64,000 nt of DNA from Phycobacter azelaicus (GCF_014884385.1 NZ_WKFH01000003.1:2636001-2700000), one strand, 5' to 3'; positions 51,714 to 61,150 are shown, counted from the first letter of the stretch. The notes: a model not told the origin generated them from the letters alone. Translations and numbers: made by a program.

Positions 51714-52619
51714 ATGCTTCTCGAATTTCGTCACCTTCGAACGATCAAGGCCATTCACGAGGCGGGCGGGCTTGCCCGTGCGGCCGAGCAGCTGAACATC
51801 ACGCAAAGTGCCCTTAGCCATCAGATCAAGGGGCTGGAGGATCAGGCGGGGGTGGAGCTGTTCCTGCGGCGCTCCAAGCCGATGAAGCTCTCGGCGGCGG
51901 GCTTGCGTCTGCTCCGGTTGGCTGAGCAGGTGCTCCCCCAGGTCGAGGCGGCGCAGGCCGAATTCTCCAACCTTCGCGACGGGCACGCAGGGCGCATGCA
52001 TATCGCCATTGAATGCCACGCCTGTTTCGAATGGCTCTTTCCGGTGCTCGAAGCCTTTCGCAAAAGCTGGTCAGATGTGGACGTTGACATTCGCCCGGGT
52101 CTTGCCTTTGACGCGCTGCCTGCCTTGCAAAAGGAAGAGGTGGATCTCGTGGTCTCCTCCGATCCAGACACAATTGCGGGTGTCGAGTTCATCGAGCTTT
52201 TTGACTACAACCCTGTGTTTGTGGCGTCGTCCCACAACCCTCTGGCCGACAAACCTTTTGTGGAGGCTAAAGATTTTCGCGATCAGACCCTGATCACCTA
52301 TCCGGTGGAAAAATCGCGTCTGGACGTGTTCAGCCAGCTTCTGATCCCGGCAGGGGTAGAGCCCGCATCGATCCGGCAGGTGGAGTTGACTGCGGTGATT
52401 CTCCTGCTTGTGGCCTCCAACCGGGGTGTTTCGGTGCTGCCCGATTGGGTGGTGCGCGAGGTCAAGTATTCGTCCGACTACGTCACTCGGCCGCTGACCA
52501 AAGACGGTATCACCCGCAGGCTTTATGCAGCGGTGCGCAGCGAGGATCGCGAAAAGCCCTACATGCAGGAACTTATCCGTCTCGCAAAGGTCGAAGCGCG
52601 AAAGCTTCAGCAGCAGTAG
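51714..52619 (+). CDS. metR: LysR-family regulator MetR
   Basis: From the ATG at 51714 the protein is 301 residues, the usual size; an in-frame GTG at 51666 would add 16. The LysR helix-turn-helix is at about 1-60 (LEFRHLRTIKAIHEAGGLARAAEQLNITQSALSHQIKGLED). The effector domain has IAIECHACFEWLFPVLEAFRKSWSDVDVDIRPG and LLVASNRGVSVLPDWVV, strikingly like E. coli MetR. MetR activates methionine-biosynthesis genes with homocysteine as co-inducer. The position opposite metF agrees. A terminator follows. Confidence 0.9.
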   Translation: MLLEFRHLRTIKAIHEAGGLARAAEQLNITQSALSHQIKGLEDQAGVELFLRRSKPMKLSAAGLRLLRLAEQVLPQVEAAQAEFSNLRDGHAGRMHIAIECHACFEWLFPVLEAFRKSWSDVDVDIRPGLAFDALPALQKEEVDLVVSSDPDTIAGVEFIELFDYNPVFVASSHNPLADKPFVEAKDFRDQTLITYPVEKSRLDVFSQLLIPAGVEPASIRQVELTAVILLLVASNRGVSVLPDWVVREVKYSSDYVTRPLTKDGITRRLYAAVRSEDREKPYMQELIRLAKVEARKLQQQ

Positions 52620-52637
52620 TCTGCCCCCGACAGGCAA

Positions 52638-52668
52638 AACGCCCGCCATTGCAGAATGGCGGGCGTTT
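52638..52668. terminator. Bidirectional terminator between metR and reductase gene
   Basis: AACGCCCGCCATT pairs with AATGGCGGGCGTT, a 13-bp stem with a GCAG loop. T-rich DNA follows on the plus strand, and on the minus strand the stem runs into TTTTGCC. Confidence 0.9.
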
Positions 52669-52687
52669 CCTTTTGCAGCTGCGGGCG

Positions 52688-53728
52688 TCAGATCAGCTTG
52701 ACGATTTGCTTGCCTGTGTTGCCGCCCTTGAGCAGAGAGCGGAAGGCATCGGGGGCGTTCTCAAGGCCAGTCGCGATGTCTTCAAGGAAGCGGACCTCCC
52801 CCGAGGCAACCTTGGGGCCGACTTCCTTCAGGAACTCCGGATAGCGGTCAAAGTGGTTCGAGATGATGAAGCCATTCACCGACAGGAACTTGACCAGGAT
52901 GTTCCGCCAGATGTTCGGACCTGTCAGCGCCGCGTCAGAAGCCCCGGCGCCAAGGCCGCCTGCGTTGTACCAGGCGATCATGCCGCAGATGGGAATGCGC
53001 CCATGGGGGTTCATAAGGGGCAGTACTGCCTCAAGTACCTTGCCACCGACGTTCTCGAAATAAATGTCGATGCCCTTGGGGCAGGCGGCTGCCAGATCCT
53101 TGCGCAGCGATTTTGCATCCTCATAGGCGCGGTGATCGAGGCATTCGTCAAAGCCGAAGGTTTCGATCGCCAGTTTGCACTTGTCCGCGCCGCCCGCGAT
53201 GCCAACGACGCGCAGTCCTGCAAGTTTGGCGAGCTGACCCACCATCGATCCCACGGGGCCGGTCGCGGCTGCCACAACAAGGGTTTCCCCGGCCTGCGGT
53301 CGGCCATAGGCGGTCAAGCCATGCCATCCGGTAAACCCTGGCATGCCCAGAACGCCAAGCGCTGCGGTGATCGGACCTTGCGCAGGATCCAGCTTGCGCA
53401 ACTCTTTGGCAGGAAGGCAGCCGTGGCTTGCCCAACCCAGCATCCCGAATGCATAATCGCCGGGTTTGAAGTGCGGGCTGTTGGAGGCGATGACCTCACC
53501 GACCGCGCCGGCCTCCATGGTGCCGCCGATCGGCACCGGGGCGGCATAGGATTTGGCATCGTCCATCCGGCCCCGCATGTAGGGGTCCAGCGACATATAG
53601 TGAGACTTCACAAGGACTTCGCCCTCACCAGGGACAGGCAAATCCACCGTCTCCATGCGGAAGTTCTCGTCCGTTGGCTCACCGACGGGGCGGCTGGCCA
53701 GCACGATGCGCTGCATCTGTTCGCTCAT
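52688..53728 (-). CDS. Zinc-independent NADP-dependent oxidoreductase (CurA/leukotriene-reductase-like MDR)
   Basis: A 346-residue medium-chain reductase lacking the zinc ligands of alcohol dehydrogenases. It has SLDPYMRGRM, PGFTGWHGLTAYG, the NADP-binding AATGPVGSMVGQLAKLAGLRVVGIAGG (about 155-181) and YFENVGGKVLEAVLPLM. This is the curcumin reductase/prostaglandin reductase group that reduces conjugated C=C bonds of enones. GGAGGGGAG precedes the ATG. It stands alone, converging with metR. Confidence 0.87.
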   Translation of the reverse strand: MSEQMQRIVLASRPVGEPTDENFRMETVDLPVPGEGEVLVKSHYMSLDPYMRGRMDDAKSYAAPVPIGGTMEAGAVGEVIASNSPHFKPGDYAFGMLGWASHGCLPAKELRKLDPAQGPITAALGVLGMPGFTGWHGLTAYGRPQAGETLVVAAATGPVGSMVGQLAKLAGLRVVGIAGGADKCKLAIETFGFDECLDHRAYEDAKSLRKDLAAACPKGIDIYFENVGGKVLEAVLPLMNPHGRIPICGMIAWYNAGGLGAGASDAALTGPNIWRNILVKFLSVNGFIISNHFDRYPEFLKEVGPKVASGEVRFLEDIATGLENAPDAFRSLLKGGNTGKQIVKLI

Positions 53729-53956
53729 TTGGGTCTCCCCTCCCTTTTTTCTCCAAGGTGTCCGTCAATCTGAACTGTGTGGTTCAGTTTCGCGCATTGC
53801 AACCCATAGCAGGAATAACCCAACGGCACATGCTGGCCATGAGATGTCACTGACCCCATGAGACCTTGGGCATTCACTCTTGGCAACAGGGTGCAGGGCG
53901 CGTATAGGCACGGCTTGACCGGCATCTCCCCCCGACCGATACAGGAGTCTGCAGAT

Positions 53957-54742
53957 ATGATTGGCAGCGCGAACCTCAACGTGATGATCAAGGCCGCCCG
54001 CAAGGCAGGCCGCTCCCTTGTGAAAGACTTTCGCGAGGTCGAGAACCTGCAGGTATCGATGAAGGGTGCAGGAGATTTCGTTTCCAAGGCCGATATTGCT
54101 GCTGAAAAGATCCTGAAAGAAGAACTGATGGGCGCGCGCCCCACCTATGGCTGGCTTGCCGAAGAGGGCGGTGAGACCCCCGGCGAGGACCCCACGCGTC
54201 GCTGGATCGTCGACCCGCTGGATGGCACCACCAACTTTCTGCATGGTCTGCCTCATTGGGCGATTTCCATCGCGCTTGAACATAAGGGCAAGGTGGTTGC
54301 GGGCGTGATCTACGACGCAGCCAAGGACGAGATGTTCTTTGCCGAAAAAGGCACCGGAGCCTGGATGAACGATACCCGCATTCGGGTATCGGGTCGCCAC
54401 CGGATGATCGAGTCGATCTTTGCGACCGGCTTGCCCTTTGGCGGGCGGTCTGATCTGCCTGCGACCCTGCAAGATCTGGCCCGCCTGATGCCCGCCTGTG
54501 CGGGTGTACGCCGCTGGGGTTCGGCGGCACTTGATCTCGCCTATGTGGCCGCAGGCCGCTACGACGGTTTCTGGGAGCGCCGCCTCAACGCCTGGGATCT
54601 GGCGGCAGGTATCATCATCGTGAAAGAGGCCGGTGGCCTGATCGAAGCAATCGACCCTGAGCAAGAAATCCTCGAATCTGGAGAGGTGGTCTGCGCCAAC
54701 GAGGCAATCTACGAGAATTTTGCCAAGGTGATCCGGGGCTGA
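53957..54742 (+). CDS. suhB: Inositol monophosphatase family protein SuhB
   Basis: The ATG at 53957 after CAGGAG gives a 261-residue protein; the frame from 53858 has no support. The metal sites are complete: AEEGG (Glu69/Glu70), WIVDPLDGTTNFLHG (Asp86, Asp89) and a C-terminal NAWDLAAGIIIVKEAGG. Members hydrolyse inositol-1-phosphate and related sugar phosphates; SuhB of E. coli also acts in ribosomal RNA transcription. It is monocistronic with a possible terminator behind it. Confidence 0.92.
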   Translation: MIGSANLNVMIKAARKAGRSLVKDFREVENLQVSMKGAGDFVSKADIAAEKILKEELMGARPTYGWLAEEGGETPGEDPTRRWIVDPLDGTTNFLHGLPHWAISIALEHKGKVVAGVIYDAAKDEMFFAEKGTGAWMNDTRIRVSGRHRMIESIFATGLPFGGRSDLPATLQDLARLMPACAGVRRWGSAALDLAYVAAGRYDGFWERRLNAWDLAAGIIIVKEAGGLIEAIDPEQEILESGEVVCANEAIYENFAKVIRG

Positions 54743-54768
54743 CGCCTAGCCAAGTTCCCCACATGAAG

Positions 54769-54806
54769 GAACGCGTTTAGTCTGTCCGGCTGGGCGCGTT
54801 TTTTCG
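54769..54806 (+). terminator. Possible terminator of suhB
   Basis: AACGCG and CGCGTT pair over a 20-base loop and lead into TTTTTT, about 27 bases after the suhB stop. The stem is short. Confidence 0.5.
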
Positions 54807-54846
54807 TTTATTCCACAGGTGCCGTTCAGGGGGGCTGTGGATGAGG

Positions 54847-55629
54847 CTACTTGCCCCATGGGCCCGGGTTTTTCCTGCCTGCATTCACACGGCGGGGGAT
54901 GCGGGGCACGCGAGTGGGGCTGTGCTCGTACTGGTTTTCCGGATGGGGGGGCAGCCCTCGCGTGCGGCTCCAGAAGTCCGGGCCACCGCGTTTGATCCAC
55001 AAGGGAATGCAAAGCCCCATACCAACAACAAACCCGCCGGCGTGCGCCCAATAGGCGACGCCGCCAGTGTCTGGGTCCGAACCGAGCCCGCCGACGAACT
55101 GGATCACGAACCAGAGTCCAAGCATGATGAAGGCCGGGATCGAGAAGACCCTGAAATAGATGATCAGGATCAAAAGGATATCGATGCGGGCCTTCGGGAA
55201 CATCAAGAGATATCCGCCCATCACCCCGGCGATGGCTCCGGAGGCGCCGACCGTGGGCACCACAGACATGGGGGCGGCCATCACATGCAAAAGGCCGGCG
55301 CCAATCCCTGCGATTAGATAGAAGCCCAGGAACGGCAGGTGGCCCATCTCGTCCTCCAGGTTGTCACCAAAGATCCAGAGGAACAGCATGTTGCCCGCAA
55401 GATGCATGAAACCGGCGTGCAGAAACATCGACGTGAAAAGGCTGCCAAAGCTGCCGCCGTAGGTGATCTCGCGCGGGATGATACCATAGGTGTAGTAAAA
55501 ACCAGCCATTGACCGGTCGCTGGTGTAGGTCGAAATCGCGTAGAGAAACACTGCGATATTCGCCGCCATCAGGAGGTAGACAACATAGGGCGTGCGCCCC
55601 GATGGATTGTGATCGCGCAGCGGAAACAT
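54847..55629 (-). CDS. Rhomboid-family intramembrane serine protease
   Basis: I start at 55629 (MFPLRDHNPSGRTPYVVY), giving 260 residues; the frame upstream runs into putA. Six membrane segments are visible. The catalytic serine is in the GASGAIAG motif (Ser130), the histidine in YWAHAGGF (His196), with HLAGNM (His76, Asn80) forming the oxyanion site, so it should be active. A hydrophilic tail of about 40 residues follows. Rhomboids cut membrane-anchored substrates; the target is unknown. A hairpin sits just before the start codon. Confidence 0.88.
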   Translation of the reverse strand: MFPLRDHNPSGRTPYVVYLLMAANIAVFLYAISTYTSDRSMAGFYYTYGIIPREITYGGSFGSLFTSMFLHAGFMHLAGNMLFLWIFGDNLEDEMGHLPFLGFYLIAGIGAGLLHVMAAPMSVVPTVGASGAIAGVMGGYLLMFPKARIDILLILIIYFRVFSIPAFIMLGLWFVIQFVGGLGSDPDTGGVAYWAHAGGFVVGMGLCIPLWIKRGGPDFWSRTRGLPPHPENQYEHSPTRVPRIPRRVNAGRKNPGPWGK

Positions 55630-55636
55630 GGGGCGA

Positions 55637-55662
55637 ACGCTGGGCCGGTTACGGCCCAGCGT
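55637..55662 (-). promoter_or_regulatory. Strong stem-loop between putA and rhomboid gene
   Basis: ACGCTGGGCCG and CGGCCCAGCGT form an 11-bp perfect stem with a 4-base loop (TAAC on the minus strand). It ends 7 bases before the rhomboid start and begins 28 bases after the putA stop. It lacks a T-run, so it could end putA weakly or hide the rhomboid ribosome site. Confidence 0.6.
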
Positions 55663-55690
55663 CAAGGGGTTATCGGGAAAAGCTGTACGT

Positions 55691-58600
55691 TCAGGCGCTG
55701 CCACCCAGAAGGGCGGCATTGCCGCCAGCTGCAGTGGTGTCCACGCAGACATGACGCTCTGCCAGAACCCGTGCCGGATCGGGCTTGCCGGGTATCAGCG
55801 GAATGATCGGCCCGTTCCGTTTCGCAAGCGTTTTCTCGATCCGGCGCGCTGTATCTTCATCTCCCCACCACAGTACACCTGAGAAACCTTCGAGCAACTC
55901 AAGCCGGTGCAGATCAAGAAGGCCGTTTGCTTCGATGGCCGTACCACCAAGCGCAAGAACAGCTTCTTTCTGGGCGGCCGCTGCCTCGGCACCTGGTCCC
56001 ATGCAAATCAGCGGCGGGCGGGCCGATGTTGTGAGACGGTTGGATTCGCCAGTCGGGCCGGGCAGGGAGGTGGTCTTGGGCGGGGCTACTGTGCCGGACG
56101 GAGCGGGCAAATCGGTCATTGAGCCTTCCCACGCAGCGTCACTGTTCTGACGATCAGGTGCGCAGAACCGCGCCATGTAGTTCGGACCGCCTGCCTTGGG
56201 ACCGGTGCCCGAAAGGCCTTCGCCGCCAAAGGGCTGGCTGCCGACGATGGCGCCGATTTGGTTGCGGTTGACGTAAATGTTGCCCGCGTGCACCCGGTCG
56301 CAGACGTGCTGAACCCGGTCATCAATCCGCGTATGCAGGCCAAAAGTTAGCCCATAGCCGGTGGCGTTGATGTCATCGATCACGCGGTCCAGATCCGGCG
56401 CCTTGAACCGCGCCACATGCAGGACGGGGCCAAAGATCTCCTTTTCGAGCGCGCCAATGCCCGGCACGCTGATCAGAGTGGGCGCCACGAAGGTTCCGCC
56501 CTGGGGCGTTTGCATTTCTTTCAGCACACGGCCCTCGGCGCGGGCCTGATCGATATGGGCCAGAATGCCTGCGCGCGCGCCCGCATCAATCACCGGACCG
56601 CTGTCCACATCCAGATACCACGGATCGCCAAGATTCAGCACATCCATGGCGCCCTTGAGCATCTTCAAAAGATCGTCGGCAATGTCCTCCTGCACGTAGA
56701 GGCATCGCAGGGCGCTGCAGCGCTGACCGGCAGACTGAAAGGCGCTTTCGATGATCGATTGCACGGCCTGTTCTGGCAGGGCGGTGGAGTCGACGATCAT
56801 GGCATTGAGACCGCCGGTTTCCGCGATCAGAGGCGCTCCGGGGCGCAGATTTTCGGCCATGGCGCTGCGAATGCGCATGGCGGTTGCCGTCGAGCCGGTA
56901 AAGGCGACGCCGGAGATGCGCGGATCCGAGGTGAGTGCTGCACCCACCCGGCTGCCCGGTCCTGGCAACAGTTGCAGGGCGGTGCGGGGCACGCCGGCCT
57001 CATGCAGCAGCTGAACCGCGCGGTAGGCGATCAGCGGGGTTTGCTCGGCAGGTTTGGCCAATACCGCATTTCCAGTGGCCAGCGCCGCCGAGATCTGCCC
57101 GGAAAAGATTGCCAGCGGGAAGTTCCAGGGCGAAATGCAGGTGAACAGGCCGGCGGGTTCTGCATCGGGGATGTTGGCCGCGTAGTAGCGCAGGAAATCT
57201 ACCGCCTCGCGCAGTTCGGCCACAGCATCCGGAATGGACTTGCCGGCTTCCCGTGCCAAAAGAGCGAACAGCTCGCCATAGTGCTCTTCGTAAAGAACGG
57301 CGGCTTTGTTCAGGACCGCAGCTCGGTCTGCAGCGGGCGCGTCCCAGGGCTTGGCAGTGGAGAGTGCGGTTTCCACATCTGCGGCGCTGGCCGGGGTCAG
57401 CTGTCCTACAACGGTCAGGTCGGAGGGGTTGGTGACATCCTCGGCCAGCTCGGGGGCGGCATCACCCGCCAGCAGTGGACCGGCACTCCAGCGATGATCC
57501 CGCCACGGGGCACGGGCCTGCTCAATGGCGGCAAGCGTCGGTGCATGGCCAAGGTCAAAGCCCTTCGAATTCTGCCGTTCCGGTGCGAAGAGTTCTGGTC
57601 CGGTGGGGATGCTGCAGCTCACGTCCGAAACCGCGTCAAAGGGATCGGCAGCGACCACTTCCGGGGGCACGTTGTCATCCACTATCTGGTTCACGAAGGA
57701 CGAATTTGCGCCGTTCTCCAACAGACGTCGCACCAGATAGGCCAGCAGATCGCGATGGGCGCCTACGGGGGCGTAGATCCGGCAATTGGTGCCATTCTGC
57801 TCTTTTACCATCTGGTGGAGGGTTTCGCCCATGCCATGCAGGCGTTGGAATTCGAACAGGCTCTTGTCTTCGGCCATATGCAGGATGGCGCTGACGGTAT
57901 GGGCATTGTGGGTTGCAAACTGCGGATAAATCCGGTCAGTCATCCCAAGCAGTTTGCGGGCATTGGCGATGTAGGAGACATCGGTAAGCGCCTTGCTGGT
58001 GTAGACCGGAAAGCCATCGACGCCTTCGACCTGTGCGCGCTTTATCTCGGTATCCCAATAGGCGCCTTTGACAAGGCGCACCATGAAACGGCGATCGTAT
58101 TGCTCGGCCATGCGGTAGAGGGCATCAATCGCAAGGCCGGTGCGGGGCCCATAGGCCTGCACCACGACGCCAAAGCCCGCCCAGCCCGCCAGCGCCGGAT
58201 CAGAGACCACCGCTTCGATGACTTCCAGCGACAACGACAGCCGGTCAGCTTCTTCGGCATCGACATTGAGCCCCATGCCCGCTGCCTTGGCCAATAGCGC
58301 CAGAGCTTTCAGGCGCGGCACAAGCTGCTCCATAACGCGGGCCTCCTGCGCCAGCTCATAGCGGGGATGCAGGGCGGAGAGCTTTACTGAAATGCCGGGG
58401 TTCTTACGAATGTCATCGCTCTTGCAGGCCGCCGCAATGGCCGAGATCGCCTTGGAGTAGGACAGGTGATAGCGCGAAGCATCCGCCTCGGTCCGCGCCG
58501 CTTCGCCCAGCATGTCGTAAGAATAGGTATAGCCCTTTGCCTCCATACCGGCGGCGCGCTTCATGGCGCTTTCGATGCTTGCACCCAGGACGAACTGCCG

Positions 58601-59116
58601 CCCCATTTCCTTCATCGCACGGCCCACAGCGGTGCGGATCACCGGCTCTCCCAAGCGCTTGATTGCGCCGCGCAGGGCCCGCACCGGGCTGGGCTTGTCT
58701 TCATCCAGAACCTTGCCGGTCAGCATCAAGGCCCAGGTCGAGGCATTGACCAGGGAAGACGAAGAATGTCCAAGGTGTTTGCCCCAGTCGGAGGGTGCGA
58801 TCTTGTCTTCGATCAGTGCATCGATGGTGTCCGCATCGGGTACCCTCAAAAGCGCCTCCGCCAGGCACATCAGCGCGATGCCTTCATCCGTTGAGAGCCC
58901 ATACTCGGCAAGAAACACCTCCATCAACCCGGGGGAAGAGTGGCCGCGGATGTCTTTCACGAGCGCTGCGGCATCTGCGCAGATCGTCTGCCGCTGGGCT
59001 GCGGTCAGTGCGGCAGTTGCTACCAATTGGTCCCGCATGGCGGTTTGGTCCACATAGGTTCCGGCGTCGATCAGATCGCGCAGCTTGCCGGATTGGATCA
59101 GGGGGGCTTGGGTCAT
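55691..59116 (-). CDS. putA: Bifunctional proline dehydrogenase/delta-1-pyrroline-5-carboxylate dehydrogenase
   Basis: A 1141-residue trans-type PutA. It has a proline dehydrogenase barrel (about 170-470; KNPGISVKLSALHPRYE, FMVRLVKGAYWDTEIKRAQ) and an aldehyde dehydrogenase domain (about 560-1030; CISPWNFPLAIFSGQ, TGSTATAMRI, GQRCSALR with the catalytic Cys, EIFGPVLHVARF). A C-terminal ALDH-like tail closes it. It lacks the N-terminal ribbon-helix-helix of enteric PutA, so it does not bind DNA itself. It converts proline to glutamate at the membrane. The divergent Lrp-type gene is the probable PutR. Confidence 0.96.
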   Translation of the reverse strand: MTQAPLIQSGKLRDLIDAGTYVDQTAMRDQLVATAALTAAQRQTICADAAALVKDIRGHSSPGLMEVFLAEYGLSTDEGIALMCLAEALLRVPDADTIDALIEDKIAPSDWGKHLGHSSSSLVNASTWALMLTGKVLDEDKPSPVRALRGAIKRLGEPVIRTAVGRAMKEMGRQFVLGASIESAMKRAAGMEAKGYTYSYDMLGEAARTEADASRYHLSYSKAISAIAAACKSDDIRKNPGISVKLSALHPRYELAQEARVMEQLVPRLKALALLAKAAGMGLNVDAEEADRLSLSLEVIEAVVSDPALAGWAGFGVVVQAYGPRTGLAIDALYRMAEQYDRRFMVRLVKGAYWDTEIKRAQVEGVDGFPVYTSKALTDVSYIANARKLLGMTDRIYPQFATHNAHTVSAILHMAEDKSLFEFQRLHGMGETLHQMVKEQNGTNCRIYAPVGAHRDLLAYLVRRLLENGANSSFVNQIVDDNVPPEVVAADPFDAVSDVSCSIPTGPELFAPERQNSKGFDLGHAPTLAAIEQARAPWRDHRWSAGPLLAGDAAPELAEDVTNPSDLTVVGQLTPASAADVETALSTAKPWDAPAADRAAVLNKAAVLYEEHYGELFALLAREAGKSIPDAVAELREAVDFLRYYAANIPDAEPAGLFTCISPWNFPLAIFSGQISAALATGNAVLAKPAEQTPLIAYRAVQLLHEAGVPRTALQLLPGPGSRVGAALTSDPRISGVAFTGSTATAMRIRSAMAENLRPGAPLIAETGGLNAMIVDSTALPEQAVQSIIESAFQSAGQRCSALRCLYVQEDIADDLLKMLKGAMDVLNLGDPWYLDVDSGPVIDAGARAGILAHIDQARAEGRVLKEMQTPQGGTFVAPTLISVPGIGALEKEIFGPVLHVARFKAPDLDRVIDDINATGYGLTFGLHTRIDDRVQHVCDRVHAGNIYVNRNQIGAIVGSQPFGGEGLSGTGPKAGGPNYMARFCAPDRQNSDAAWEGSMTDLPAPSGTVAPPKTTSLPGPTGESNRLTTSARPPLICMGPGAEAAAAQKEAVLALGGTAIEANGLLDLHRLELLEGFSGVLWWGDEDTARRIEKTLAKRNGPIIPLIPGKPDPARVLAERHVCVDTTAAGGNAALLGGSA

Positions 59117-59147
59117 GCAGAATACTCCGAAAGAAAGTCCGCAGCGG

Positions 59148-59167
59148 GTCTACTGTCCAGAGTAGAC
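59148..59167. promoter_or_regulatory. Candidate PutR operator
   Basis: GTCTACT and AGTAGAC form an inverted repeat with a 6-base centre, 32 bases upstream of the putA start and 79 bases upstream of the putR start. Confidence 0.45.
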
Positions 59168-59245
59168 GTTAATGAGCGGGACATTCGCCTGAAGGTATGG
59201 TATTCGCGGGACGAATGGTGGAATTTTCTGTAATATGGAGGGCGA

Positions 59246-59716
59246 ATGAACTTTTTGGACCTTGACCGCTATGACCGGGCGATTCTGAACGTCCTCGCAG
59301 AGGATGGTCGGATTTCTGTCGCGGATCTGGCGCGGCGTATCGGCCTGTCCAAATCCCCCACCCAGACGCGGTTAAAGCGGCTGGAGGCTGAGGAAATCAT
59401 CACCGGCTATCGCGCCTTGGTGGATCCGATCCGCCTGGGGCTTGACCACGTGGCTTTTGTCGAGGTGAAACTGGACGATACCCGCGAGGCGGCTCTGTCC
59501 CGGTTTAACGCGGCCGTCGTTAAGGTGCCCGAGATCGAGCAGGTTCACATGATGGCCTCCCATTTTGATTATCTTCTTAAAGTGCGCACGCGCTCCATGA
59601 CGACCTACCGCGAAGTTCTGGGCGAGCGGATTTCCTCCTTGCCGCATGTGGCGTCGACTTCGACCTATGTGGCGATGCAGGCGGTAAAGGAAGACGGCGC
59701 ATTTGCGCAGCTGTAA
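59246..59716 (+). CDS. putR: Lrp/AsnC-family proline regulator PutR
   Basis: A 156-residue Lrp-type protein with helix-turn-helix (DRYDRAILNVLAEDGRISVADLARRIGLSKSPTQTRLKRLEAEEIITGYRA, about 6-56) and the AsnC/RAM ligand domain (HVAFVEVKLDDTREAALSRFNAAVVKVPEIEQVHMMASHFDYLLKVRT). In alphaproteobacteria an Lrp-type PutR divergent from putA activates it with proline. This layout is exactly that one. GGAGG precedes the ATG. The downstream phosphatase gene follows after 39 bases and may be co-transcribed. Confidence 0.88.
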   Translation: MNFLDLDRYDRAILNVLAEDGRISVADLARRIGLSKSPTQTRLKRLEAEEIITGYRALVDPIRLGLDHVAFVEVKLDDTREAALSRFNAAVVKVPEIEQVHMMASHFDYLLKVRTRSMTTYREVLGERISSLPHVASTSTYVAMQAVKEDGAFAQL

Positions 59717-59755
59717 AAGGGCGATGACAGGTTCTACCGCGCAAAGGAATTTTTG

Positions 59756-60331
59756 ATGAGAGATTACCCGAAGATATGGCTGTTGCGTCATGGAGAGACG
59801 GAGTGGAACGCAGAGCGCCGCGTTCAGGGGCAGCTCGAGTCCCGGCTCAGTGAGCGTGGTCTTGGTCACGCCCGTCGGCAGGCCGAACTGATGGCTCCGA
59901 TTCTGAAGGCAGAAAACCCGCCCTGTTACGCATCGCCGCTGGGGCGAGCGCAGCAAACGGCAGAGATCGCGCTTTCTGGCCGCCGATTTATGACCGACCC
60001 GCGTCTTGCCGAGGTACACGCAGGAGAGTTTCAAGGTCATAGGCTTGCCGACCTGCAAGCGGCAGATCCCGAATATTTCAAGCGCAACGTAACCCCGCTC
60101 GACATGTTTTGCGAAGCCCCTGGCGGCGAGGGGTATGGACCATTCTATGCCCGCACTTTGGCCTTCCTCGACGCTTTGGCCGGCCCTTCGGTTGTTGTTG
60201 CACATGGTCTCTTGGGGCAGGTGATGCGCGGGATAGTCTGTGGTTTGGAGCGTGGTGAGCTGGCGCAACTGGAGAACGGACAGGGTTGCGTTTATGTCCT
60301 TGAGAACGGCATGGAAACGGTTCTGCGATAA
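59756..60331 (+). CDS. Histidine phosphatase (phosphoglycerate-mutase fold)
   Basis: The ATG at 59756 follows AAAGGA; an earlier TTG at 59753 is in frame but less likely. The 191-residue protein shows the catalytic LLRHGETEWNAERRVQGQLES (His near residue 14) and the second histidine in VVAHGLLGQVMRG. It belongs to the CobC/GpmB group of histidine phosphatases, acting on sugar phosphates or other phosphomonoesters. The substrate is open. A tRNA gene follows 74 bases later. Confidence 0.87.
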   Translation: MRDYPKIWLLRHGETEWNAERRVQGQLESRLSERGLGHARRQAELMAPILKAENPPCYASPLGRAQQTAEIALSGRRFMTDPRLAEVHAGEFQGHRLADLQAADPEYFKRNVTPLDMFCEAPGGEGYGPFYARTLAFLDALAGPSVVVAHGLLGQVMRGIVCGLERGELAQLENGQGCVYVLENGMETVLR

Positions 60332-60405
60332 TTTCGTTCAGGCCTCAAAAAATCGCGATCACCCTCTTGCGCAGCCTCGGGGATTTCTCTAAATCCCGGC
60401 GCAGC

Positions 60406-60481
<76 letters not shown>

Positions 60482-61150
60482 CTCCTGCCATCGGAAAAGC
60501 ATCCCAGCGTTTGAGTGCACCAGCGTTCGGTGCAGAGTTGCGATGGGAGACAGTTTGCAATCAATGTGGTTCGGGTTGCCATTCACATTGGTTGCCCCGG
60601 GCACCGTTTTTTGATCACCAGTTGGCAAGTGGAGTATGGGATCGGGGGAGATAGAAGAACGGCACTATGTGCCACGCTGCCCGCAGAATGACATGCGTGA
60701 TCAGAACGGAAAGCGAGCGTTCACTGAGGCGCCGAAGGATTCAAGGCCCACAGTTCCGATATCTTCATAAAAGCCTTCGACAGCGATTTTGATATCCCGG
60801 CGCGGCACATACCATGTTGCGCCTGCTTCCAGTCGGCCCCTGAAGTGGCGTTTGAGTTCCCCGGTTTCGTGGACGGTTTTGGGCCTTGAGATGCCAGCTT
60901 TTGAGCTGCGATCCTTTCGCAATCGATCACGGTGCACTCCAATTGCTTGAAAAAGGGGGGACACACTATTCGTATATCGGTTTTCACGCCATGACTGAGG
61001 GCTGACGCGCGGCTCTCCGAAGCTTGCCGGTCCGCGCGTCTGGAGGGAGGATCTTTTCAGACCAAGGCGACCTCGCAAAGTGCGAGGAAGGAACACGTCG
61101 TTCGGAGCAGAGCCATGACCAAGGGTTAGGGCTCTGTCCCTCAGGTTCTA
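60482..61150. other. Intergenic stretch with no intact gene
   Basis: This 669-base region after tRNA-Val has no frame with both a ribosome site and normal codon use, apart from an outer-membrane barrel remnant on the minus strand (60701-60880). A 7-bp hairpin CCTCGCA-AAG-TGCGAGG lies at 61071-61087. No integrase or direct repeat of the tRNA end is visible. Confidence 0.5.
60701..60880 (-). pseudogene. Remnant of an outer-membrane beta-barrel (autotransporter-like) C-terminus
   Basis: On the minus strand the last 50 residues of an open frame (ELKRHFRGRLEAGATWYVPRRDIKIAVEGFYEDIG, then a terminal SVNARFPF) alternate hydrophobic and polar residues and end with phenylalanine. They resemble the last strands of an autotransporter or porin barrel. 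The upstream part of the frame (to 61096) is not conserved-looking and no signal peptide or passenger is present. I therefore read it as a decayed fragment next to a tRNA gene. Confidence is limited because only two or three strands are visible. Confidence 0.45.
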
